Below are positions 57,252-64,000 of a DNA stretch of 64,000 nucleotides, piece by piece. Position 1 is the first letter of the stretch; each line of letters starts with the position of its first letter. Position numbers and translations under genes: made by a program. Source of the stretch: Sporosarcina sp. (lineage in GTDB: Bacteria; Bacillota; Bacilli; Bacillales_A; Planococcaceae); assembly GCA_029263895.1 (NCBI GenBank), contig JARIDO010000035.1, forward strand, positions 244,978 through 308,977, read 5' to 3'. A model generated the notes under the pieces. It searched no databases and had not been told where the DNA came from. It was given only the letters and a program-made list of their open reading frames with translations.

Positions 57252-59572
57252 TTAGAACTTTCCTCCAATGCAATGTCGAGGACTTCTTGTGCGTCAGAAA
57301 CAACTTTAAAGGTCAATTCTTCCCGGACGCTTTCCGGAATATCTTCGATGTCACGTTCATTTTCTTTAGGTAAAATAATGGTTGTCAAACCTGCCCGATG
57401 TGCACTTAGCGTCTTTTCTTTTAGGCCACCGATGGGTAATACACGACCACGTAGCGTAATTTCACCTGTCATTCCAACTTCACGGCGTATAGGTCTTTTC
57501 GTAAGTGCAGAAACAAGTGCAGTAGCGATTGTCACACCCGCGGATGGACCATCTTTTGGTACTGCTCCTTCTGGAACATGTATATGAATATCGTTATGTT
57601 CATGGAAATCAGCTTCAATATTAAAGTCCTTTACTTTAGACCTTACATACGACAATGCTGTTTGAGCAGATTCCTTCATAACATCTCCTAGTTTTCCTGT
57701 TAGCAGAAGCTTTCCACTTCCCGGTGAAAGCGATACTTCAATTTGAAGCGTATCGCCTCCGACTTGTGTATATGCAAGCCCAGTTGCAACACCGATTTGG
57801 TTAACCGACTCCGCCTGTCCGTAGTGGAACTTCTTTTTCCCCAGAACTGATTCTAGATTTTTAGGGCTAATGGTCATCGTTTTTTTCTCGCCAGTCACAA
57901 TCGTTTTCGCAGCTTTCCTACAAATCGTTGCGAGTTGACGTTCAAGACCCCTTACACCAGCTTCACGCGTATAATAACGAACAACTTCTAAAATAGCAGC
58001 ATCTGTCACACGAACTTTACTCTTCGTTAGCCCGTGTTCCTTTAACTGTCTTGGTAAAAGATAATTTTTTGCGATTGACCGTTTTTCTAATTCTGTATAA
58101 CCGCTAATCGATATGATTTCCATACGATCTCTTAAAGGACCTGGAATTGTACTTAAATCATTTGACGTTGCAATAAATAATACATTCGATAGATCATACG
58201 CTTCCTCAATATAATGGTCACTAAAAGAATGGTTTTGTTCCGGATCTAACACTTCAAGCATTGCAGAAGATGGGTCGCCACGGAAATCATTCGACATCTT
58301 ATCAATCTCATCAAGGAGAAAAACAGGGTTAATCGTTCCTGCTTTTTTCATGCCCTGTAAAATACGTCCTGGCATTGCACCGACATACGTACGTCTATGC
58401 CCTCGAATTTCCGACTCATCTTTCACGCCACCGAGTGAAATCCGAACAAATTTCCGACCTAAAGATTCAGCAATAGATTTCGCCAGCGAAGTCTTACCAA
58501 CTCCAGGTGGGCCATCAAGACATAAAATAGGTCCACGCAATGAATTCGTCAGTTGACGGACTGCTAAATACTCTAGCACACGCTCTTTTACTGCATCTAA
58601 TCCTTCATGATCTCGATTTAAAATATTTTCTGAATGTTTAATGTCCAGCCGATCTACTGAAGCATCAGACCATGGCAACGTCACGAGCCACTCTAAATAA
58701 TTCCGTATAATTCCGTTTTCTGCTGCCGCTGATGGAATCTTTTCATATCTGTCTAATTCTTTGAGTGCAACCGCATTAACTTCTTTTGGCATGTCCGCTT
58801 TTTTAATGCGCTCCATCAAACTCGCAACTTCAAGACCTTTGCCATCTTTATCCCCAAGTTCAGTTTGTATAGCCTTCATTTGTTCGCGTAAATAAAATTC
58901 TTTTTGCGTTCTTTCCATAGCACCTTTTACTCGATCATTGATTTTCAACTCGAGGTCAAGAATGTCATGTTCATTTGAAAGCTTACTCACTAACCACTCT
59001 AAACGCTCATTCACATCTGTCATTTCCAAAATTTCTTGCTTTGCGTGTAGTTTCAATGGAAGATTTGATGCAATCATGTCCGCAAACCGTCCGACTTCTT
59101 CTACATCAGCAACTGAATCATAGGTTTCTTTCGTTACTTTTTTCGATAATTTCGAATACTTTTTAAACTGCTTAAGTAGTATTCTTTTTAGTGCTTCTGC
59201 TTCTGTCTCGTGCGTAATCGTATCAGCAGATATTGTTATATCTACAGTTGGATACTTGTCTGACTCTACATAATCTGACCACTTTGCACGATCTAACCCT
59301 TCAATTAGCGCACGGTATGTACCATTTGGTAACTTTGTTAATGACTTTACAGATGCTAATGTCCCGACTGGGTAAAGATCTTTCGGTTTCGGATTTTCTT
59401 CACTCGCTTCACGTTGTGTCGCTAAAAAGATTAAATTATCTTCAGTGATTGCTTGCTCTACAGCATAAACAGAACGCTCTCTTCCAAGGTCAATATGTAT
59501 AATCATTGTCGGGTATACAAGCAAGCCCCTCAACGGTAATAAAGGAATATTGTTCTCCATCTTCTTCTTCAT
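57248..59572 (-). CDS. lonA: ATP-dependent protease LonA
   Basis: Cytoplasmic AAA+ serine protease. The 774-residue protein has the N-terminal substrate domain ([20 protein letters not shown] start), Walker [10 protein letters not shown] near 355, sensor-2 region and a C-terminal protease domain with catalytic Ser in [10 protein letters not shown] and the Lys of [20 protein letters not shown] precedes the ATG. Only lonA is present: lonB, located between lonA and clpX in B. subtilis, is missing. Confidence 0.98.
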   Translation of the reverse strand: MKKKMENNIPLLPLRGLLVYPTMIIHIDLGRERSVYAVEQAITEDNLIFLATQREASEENPKPKDLYPVGTLASVKSLTKLPNGTYRALIEGLDRAKWSDYVESDKYPTVDITISADTITHETEAEALKRILLKQFKKYSKLSKKVTKETYDSVADVEEVGRFADMIASNLPLKLHAKQEILEMTDVNERLEWLVSKLSNEHDILDLELKINDRVKGAMERTQKEFYLREQMKAIQTELGDKDGKGLEVASLMERIKKADMPKEVNAVALKELDRYEKIPSAAAENGIIRNYLEWLVTLPWSDASVDRLDIKHSENILNRDHEGLDAVKERVLEYLAVRQLTNSLRGPILCLDGPPGVGKTSLAKSIAESLGRKFVRISLGGVKDESEIRGHRRTYVGAMPGRILQGMKKAGTINPVFLLDEIDKMSNDFRGDPSSAMLEVLDPEQNHSFSDHYIEEAYDLSNVLFIATSNDLSTIPGPLRDRMEIISISGYTELEKRSIAKNYLLPRQLKEHGLTKSKVRVTDAAILEVVRYYTREAGVRGLERQLATICRKAAKTIVTGEKKTMTISPKNLESVLGKKKFHYGQAESVNQIGVATGLAYTQVGGDTLQIEVSLSPGSGKLLLTGKLGDVMKESAQTALSYVRSKVKDFNIEADFHEHNDIHIHVPEGAVPKDGPSAGVTIATALVSALTKRPIRREVGMTGEITLRGRVLPIGGLKEKTLSAHRAGLTTIILPKENERDIEDIPESVREELTFKVVSDAQEVLDIALEESSK

Positions 59573-59629
59573 ACAAAAGTCACCTCCAAATGCTATGTAA
59601 GAATAGTTCTATGTAAGTATGTGGGAAAA

Positions 59630-59678
59630 AAGCTGACTTCCAACGAGTGCAGTTCACACTCGATCTCGGAGTCAGCTT
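59630..59678 (-). terminator. Terminator of clpX
   Basis: Stem AAGCTGACT / AGTCAGCTT with an inner GAGTG/CACTC helix, followed by TTTTTTCCC on the minus strand. Confidence 0.87.
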
Positions 59679-59691
59679 CATCCTTTAGGCA

Positions 59692-60957
59692 TTATGCCGA
59701 ATTTTTTTCATTATCTAAGTCGATTGAAGCGCCTTCCTCATTTAACAATGTCGGATTCACTTCTCCAAGTACAGAACCTTTTGTAATGATACACTCCGCT
59801 ACATCTTCGAGCGAAGGTAACTCATACATTACATCTAACATTATATTTTCTATAATCGAGCGAAGTCCACGCGCACCAGTTTTACGTTCAATTGCTTCTT
59901 TTGCAATTTCAATAAGGGCATCGTCTTCAAAACGTAACTGAACTTCATCTAATTCAAACATCTTTTGATATTGCTTAACGATCGCATTTTTAGGGATTGT
60001 TAAAATTTGATACAATGCATCTTCATCTAGCGGTTCAAGACTTGCCAAAACAGGAAGTCTACCAATGAATTCTGGTATTAATCCAAAACGTTGAAGATCT
60101 TCTGGGATTAACTTCGAAAGCATTGTTGCATCTTCAGCAACCAAGTTTGGCTCAGCACCAAAACCAATTACTTTCTGTCCTACACGACGTTTAATAATAT
60201 CATCGATACCATCAAATGCACCACCAACGATAAAAAGAATATTCGTCGTATCGATTTGGATGAATTCTTGATGGGGGTGTTTACGTCCTCCTTGTGGTGG
60301 AACGCTTGCAACTGTACCTTCTAGAATTTTAAGAAGCGCTTGTTGTACGCCCTCGCCAGAAACATCACGAGTAATCGATGCGTTTTCAGACTTTCTAGCA
60401 ACCTTATCAATTTCATCAATATAAATAATGCCTTTTTCTGCTCGTTCAACATCGTAATCAGCAGCTTGAATCAGTTTCAATAAAATATTTTCAACATCTT
60501 CCCCAACATAACCCGCTTCAGTTAATGACGTTGCATCTGCAATTGCAAATGGTACATCTAGAATACGCGCTAACGTTTGTGCAAGTAATGTTTTACCACT
60601 ACCTGTTGGACCGATAAGAACAATATTCGATTTTGATAACTCGACATCATCAATCTTACTATTTGAGTTAACACGTTTATAGTGGTTATAAACAGCAACT
60701 GCTAATGATTTCTTAGCACGATCTTGCCCAATCAGATAATCATCTAGTATGCGTTGAATTTCTTTCGGTTTTGGAACGTCTTTCAGTTCAAAACCTTCTT
60801 CAAGCCCGACTTCTTCTTCGACAATTTCAGCACAAAGTTCAACACATTCATCACAAATATAAACGCCTTGACCGGCTACTAATTTACGTACCTGTTCTTG
60901 TGTTTTTCCACAAAACGAACAGTTTAAGTTATCTTTTTCATCATTAAATTTGAACAT
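59692..60957 (-). CDS. clpX: ATP-dependent Clp protease unfoldase ClpX
   Basis: AAA+ unfoldase partner of ClpP. The 421-residue protein has the N-terminal zinc-binding domain ([11 protein letters not shown] ... CDECVELC), Walker [12 protein letters not shown] near 118, Walker [10 protein letters not shown] near 180, pore loop GYVG, the IGF ClpP-contact loop (VIGFG near 265) and sensor-2 GARGLRSI. The ATG preceded by GGGGTGAG is preferred over a GTG three codons upstream. Follows its own promoter. Confidence 0.98.
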   Translation of the reverse strand: MFKFNDEKDNLNCSFCGKTQEQVRKLVAGQGVYICDECVELCAEIVEEEVGLEEGFELKDVPKPKEIQRILDDYLIGQDRAKKSLAVAVYNHYKRVNSNSKIDDVELSKSNIVLIGPTGSGKTLLAQTLARILDVPFAIADATSLTEAGYVGEDVENILLKLIQAADYDVERAEKGIIYIDEIDKVARKSENASITRDVSGEGVQQALLKILEGTVASVPPQGGRKHPHQEFIQIDTTNILFIVGGAFDGIDDIIKRRVGQKVIGFGAEPNLVAEDATMLSKLIPEDLQRFGLIPEFIGRLPVLASLEPLDEDALYQILTIPKNAIVKQYQKMFELDEVQLRFEDDALIEIAKEAIERKTGARGLRSIIENIMLDVMYELPSLEDVAECIITKGSVLGEVNPTLLNEEGASIDLDNEKNSA

Positions 60958-60982
60958 TATGCTCACCCCTATTCAAGTGAAT

Positions 60983-61011
60983 ATCTTACAAGATTCCCGG
61001 ATTTTAATCAA
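60983..61011 (-). promoter_or_regulatory. Sigma-A promoter of clpX
   Basis: TTGATT (61006-61011), a 17-bp spacer and TAAGAT (60983-60988) on the minus strand. Confidence 0.65.
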
Positions 61012-61064
61012 CTAATTAGTATTTCATTTTGCTCGGAGCGATTCCATAATTCTTGCTATGAAAA

Positions 61065-61090
61065 ACAAGGTACGGTCTACCGTACCTTGT
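61065..61090 (-). terminator. Terminator of tig
   Basis: Perfect 12-bp stem ACAAGGTACGGT / ACCGTACCTTGT with a 2-nt gap, followed by TTTTTCAT on the minus strand. Confidence 0.87.
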
Positions 61091-61105
61091 CCTTATCACA
61101 ATTTA

Positions 61106-62392
61106 TTATTCAGTAACTTTAGCGTTTTCAACAAGTAGCTCTACTGTTTTGTTAAAGCGAAGATCGTTTTCAAGAACCGATGTACCACCAAGCGTTGTTT
61201 TGATCTGCTCAACTGGCATACCAAATTGTTCTGACATTTTTTCTAATTCAGCATTAATGTCTGCTTCTTCAACTTTAACATCTTCTGCTTTACCAATTGC
61301 TTCAAGAACTAATGATACACGTACACGGTTTTGTGCATCGTCTTTCATTTGTGCACGAAGTGCTTCTTCGTCTTGACCTGAGAATTGGAAGTAAAGCTCT
61401 AAGTTCATACCTTGTTGCTGTAGACGCTGTCCGAATTCTTCCATCATACGCTCAACTTCTGAGTTAACCATAACTTCTGGAATTTCTACTTCAGCGTTTC
61501 TAGCAGCGCTTTCAACAAGATCGTCACGCAGTGCGATTTCAGAAGCTGACTTCTTCTCAACGATTGCTGCTTCTTTTAGTTTCGTGCGAAGAGCTTCTAG
61601 TGATTCAACTTCTTCGTCAATTTCCTTTGCTAGCTCATCGTCAAGTTCAGGAATTTCTTTATACTTCACTTCGTTGATTTTCACTTTAAATACTGCAGGT
61701 TTACCAGCAAGCTCTGCTGCGTGGTATTCTTCTGGGAAAGTAAGTTCAACATCTTTTTCTTCACCCGTCGCAAGACCAATTAGCTGCTCTTCAAAGCCCG
61801 GAATGAATGAATTCGAACCAACTTCAAGGTCGTAGCCTTCTGATTTCCCACCTTCAAATGCTTCTCCTTCAGAGAAACCTTCGAAGTCAAGGTTAACTGT
61901 ATCGCCGTTTTCAATCTTGCCATCTTCTTTCACAACTAATTCCGCGAAAGATTTTTGACGTGTTTCTAATTGACCTTGAATCTCTTCATCTGTTACGTCT
62001 GTTTCTTGACGTGTAACTTCAAGACCTTTGTAATCTCCAAGTTTCACTTCTGGCTTCAACGCAATGACAGCTGTAAAAATAAGTGTTTTTCCTTTTTCCA
62101 TTTGCTCGATATCGATTTCTGGACGATCGATTGGTTCAACGTCTGCTTCTTCGATTGCTTTTGCATAAGCTTCTGGAAGAATGAAATCAAGTGCTTCATT
62201 GTAAAGTGACTCAATGCCATACATTTTTTCAAACATTGGGCGCGGCATTTTACCTTTACGGAATCCAGGTGCTTGAACTTGTTTTACAACTTTTTTAAAC
62301 GCTTTATCAATTCCAGAAGTTACTTCTTCTGCTGGAACTTCAACTGTAAGTTTCCCTTTGTTACCTTCTTGTTTTTCAAATTTAACTGACAT
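61106..62392 (-). CDS. tig: Trigger factor
   Basis: Ribosome-associated chaperone and prolyl isomerase. The 428-residue protein has the N-terminal ribosome-binding signature FRKGKMPR (near 45), the FKBP-like PPIase domain (about 160-240, [20 protein letters not shown]) and a helical C-terminal chaperone domain. GGAGGG precedes the chosen ATG. Own promoter and terminator. Confidence 0.98.
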   Translation of the reverse strand: MSVKFEKQEGNKGKLTVEVPAEEVTSGIDKAFKKVVKQVQAPGFRKGKMPRPMFEKMYGIESLYNEALDFILPEAYAKAIEEADVEPIDRPEIDIEQMEKGKTLIFTAVIALKPEVKLGDYKGLEVTRQETDVTDEEIQGQLETRQKSFAELVVKEDGKIENGDTVNLDFEGFSEGEAFEGGKSEGYDLEVGSNSFIPGFEEQLIGLATGEEKDVELTFPEEYHAAELAGKPAVFKVKINEVKYKEIPELDDELAKEIDEEVESLEALRTKLKEAAIVEKKSASEIALRDDLVESAARNAEVEIPEVMVNSEVERMMEEFGQRLQQQGMNLELYFQFSGQDEEALRAQMKDDAQNRVRVSLVLEAIGKAEDVKVEEADINAELEKMSEQFGMPVEQIKTTLGGTSVLENDLRFNKTVELLVENAKVTE

Positions 62393-62458
62393 AATGAAAA
62401 CCCTCCGAATCAATTCTTAATATATTTTCTAACGTATATATCCAATTACAACTTTTAT

Positions 62459-62486
62459 AGTATAGCACAGTCTCTTCATCTTTCAA
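62459..62486 (-). promoter_or_regulatory. Sigma-A promoter of tig
   Basis: TTGAAA (62481-62486), a 16-bp spacer and TATACT (62459-62464) on the minus strand. Confidence 0.68.
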
Positions 62487-62501
62487 CTGATTTCATTCTA
62501 T

Positions 62502-63485
62502 CTAATATTCAGTGTCCACGTCAATTTCTTCGATTAGTTGATGTAGTTTACTAGCGGGCATTTGTTCTCCTGTAAATAGGCACTCTATGTATTGAACATA
62601 TGCATCTGCGACTTCAACTTCACTATACGCAGGTCCCCAATTAAATGGATACGCTGTTATGACATATTTCCCTATTAACCCTAATGCCATTTCAAGTCTT
62701 GTTGGGTCTTTGCTAAATCGTTTCGCAAGCTCTTGTTGGACATTTTGAGTGTATGTATCTTCACCTGGTAGTTGCAGTTCTGATGGTGTGCATACTGTTT
62801 CCATGTCAAATTTCTTAATGGTTACTTCTTCATCAAATCCCGCTTGTTGGAGAAGTGTAAGGGCAAATGAAACACAGATGGCAGAAATAACATCCATTTC
62901 AACAATTTCTTTTAGGACAGGAATCAGATTTGATATATCTGTGCCTTCTAAAGATGCCAATGCCATTTGTTGTTGTCCTGTATTCATTGCATTAAATTCT
63001 TCTAGTGTAAAGAGGTTGTCTGCCATTGTAAAATCGTCTATACCATATCGGTTTGATAAACGTTCGTTTAGTTCGCGCATGTAGTTGAATTTTTTAAGAT
63101 GTTCTTTTGGGACAATTCCTTCTTCAAATAAGGTGTCTAAGGTTTGTTCGACTTCTTCATACTCTTGTAGTTGTATGCTAATTGTTAGATAAAGTTCCAT
63201 TGCGTCGATATAGTCTGCTGTTCCACTATGTAAGAGTCTGCCTGCGATTTCTTTTGCACGTAAAAAGTCTTTTGTTTCATATAATGCGACTGCATATGGA
63301 CCGAGAATTTCGGTATCATTTGGTTCGAAAAGAATGGCTTGATCAAATGCTTCGACTGCTTCTTCATATAGCGATTGATCGACAGCGGTATAGCCTTTTT
63401 CAACAAGTCTTTCGTATGTTCCAGGGAATACGACGATATTTTCTTTTTTACGAATTCTACCGTATTTTTTGCGCAAATGAGTCAC
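62502..63485 (-). CDS. TPR-repeat protein (YsoA-like)
   Basis: A 327-residue, mainly helical, acidic protein with tetratricopeptide-type repeats in the first half (YTAVDQSLYEEAVEAFDQAI ... PNDTEILGPYAVALYETKDF) that presumably mediate protein contacts. Function unknown. Position upstream of tig matches B. subtilis ysoA. The start is GTG or a TTG three codons later; the TTG has the better spacing to AAGTAGGTGA. A TATAGT -10 lies just upstream. Confidence 0.82.
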   Translation of the reverse strand: MTHLRKKYGRIRKKENIVVFPGTYERLVEKGYTAVDQSLYEEAVEAFDQAILFEPNDTEILGPYAVALYETKDFLRAKEIAGRLLHSGTADYIDAMELYLTISIQLQEYEEVEQTLDTLFEEGIVPKEHLKKFNYMRELNERLSNRYGIDDFTMADNLFTLEEFNAMNTGQQQMALASLEGTDISNLIPVLKEIVEMDVISAICVSFALTLLQQAGFDEEVTIKKFDMETVCTPSELQLPGEDTYTQNVQQELAKRFSKDPTRLEMALGLIGKYVITAYPFNWGPAYSEVEVADAYVQYIECLFTGEQMPASKLHQLIEEIDVDTEY

Positions 63486-63685
63486 CTACTTTCTCTAGTA
63501 ATACTATAGCATAGGACTTTTTTATTTAAAATCGTTAAATAAGTGATTTTAATAAATTGTACAGGTAAATTAAATTCATGATGAAGTCTCTTCTTATTAA
63601 ATATAGTCATTGACGGGTCGGTTATACATTTTGTGTTTTTAAAAATATATATTTGGAATTGGGTTGATGTATAGAATGTGGTGGG

Positions 63686-63719
63686 AGAACGCTTTGTCGC
63701 TCTTGCGCTAGGGGTGCTT
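63686..63719. repeat. Intergenic repeat, intact copy
   Basis: The unit reads approximately CGCTTTGTCGCT then CTTGCGCTAGGGGTGCTT without interruption. The second copy lies about 0.1 kb away and is interrupted. Confidence 0.7.
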
Positions 63720-63800
63720 CTATATAGAGCGTTAGTTTTGCGTTTGAAAATAGTGTTAGATAGATTAGATGCGGTGCATATATAGAGAGAACGGTGTTGA

Positions 63801-63907
63801 AGATCGCTTTGTCGCTTGTGATGGCCTTTCGCAATAAGCTCGTCAGAAGTTCGCTGCCGATCTTATTGCTTCGGCTCACACTTGGCGCTCTTGCGCTGGG
63901 GGTGCTT
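63801..63907. repeat. Intergenic repeat, second copy split by a 64-nt palindrome
   Basis: The left half (AGATCGCTTTGTCGCT, to 63816) and right half (GCGCTCTTGCGCTGGGGGT.., from 63885) match the intact copy, but a palindromic insertion at 63817-63880 stands between. Its ends are TGTGA and TCACA; an inner helix GCAATAAG/CTTATTGC follows. The site is flanked by CGCT on both sides, which could be a target duplication. Confidence 0.65.
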
Positions 63908-64000
63908 TTTTAGAGTAAATCAGATGAATTATGTGTTGCGTAAATAAATCTTAAATAATCCAACCATTGAGAACCATCCCTAAGTTGATAATGATGTGGA

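Larger units (their letters stand above)
63486..64000. other. Gene-free end of window with small repeats
   Basis: No credible gene: the only long frame runs through the repeats and has no ribosome-binding site. It contains the ysoA promoter region, two copies of a 30-nt repeat and a palindromic insertion; the last ~90 bases hold nothing recognised. Confidence 0.7.

Noticed and set aside
63622..63879. Open frame of 85 codons on the minus strand at the window end
   Set aside because: It is made of the intergenic repeat and palindrome sequences and has no ribosome-binding site.

Overview
The window is a low-GC, mostly minus-strand block of conserved chromosomal genes from an endospore-forming member of the Bacillales. 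Spore-specific genes (spo0B, spoIVFA/FB, spoVB, safA, a SpoVID-like gene, a SpoIIB-like gene), an L27 with a cleavable N-terminal extension next to the Prp protease, T-box leaders on aminoacyl-tRNA synthetase genes, and a gene order that follows the Bacillus subtilis rarA-to-ysoA region all point there. Several local differences suggest a Planococcaceae-type genus (Sporosarcina-like) rather than Bacillus itself; that placement is inference.

Layout. 0-6.5 kb: the end of rarA, a CheV chemotaxis coupling protein, tcdA, a 6S RNA with its own promoter and terminator, then aspS and hisS behind a T-box leader. 6.5-17.3 kb: a secreted SH3b/amidase cell-wall hydrolase, dtd, the bifunctional (p)ppGpp enzyme Rel, apt, recJ, a LapA-domain membrane protein, the SecDF fusion and comN. 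17.6-25 kb: spoVB (plus strand) and a DUF421 protein, then yajC-tgt-queA-ruvB-ruvA and a YebC-family gene. 25-30.2 kb: a CotS-like kinase overlapping safA, then pheA, pheB, obg and spo0B. 30.3-38.8 kb: rpmA-prp-rplU with an L21 leader, spoIVFB-spoIVFA, minD-minC, mreD-mreC-mreB, radC, an unrecognised 150-residue gene and a SPOR/SpoIIB-like gene. 38.8-46.2 kb: prepilin peptidase comC, two paralogous membrane GAF-GGDEF proteins, folC, and a divergent pair of RimK-like ATP-grasp genes. 46.2-63.5 kb: valS with a valine T-box, a small membrane ORF, a short SpoVID-like gene, the haem operon hemA-hemX-hemC-hemD-hemB-hemL, engB-lonA, clpX, tig and a TPR protein. The last 0.5 kb is gene-free and carries small repeats, one of them split by a palindromic insertion.

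How the genes work together. Translation and its quality control dominate (aspS, hisS, valS, dtd, tgt/queA, tcdA, L21/L27/Prp, Obg, EngB), with DNA repair (rarA, recJ, ruvAB, radC), cell shape and division (mreBCD, minCD), protein export and folding (secDF, yajC, tig, lonA, clpX), haem synthesis and sporulation. Candidate mother-cell sigma-E promoters can be read in front of spoVB, spoIVFA and the SpoVID-like gene, and a LexA-like box sits in the ruvA promoter.

Most of the window is ordinary core genome. The departures are local: the ATP-grasp pair, the tandem GGDEF pair, the unknown gene upstream of radC, the reduced SpoVID locus, an Asn-like codon in the hisS T-box specifier loop, and several unexplained palindromic elements. 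I found no mobile element, CRISPR array, prophage or tRNA gene, and no clear new multi-gene system; the ATP-grasp pair is the nearest candidate.
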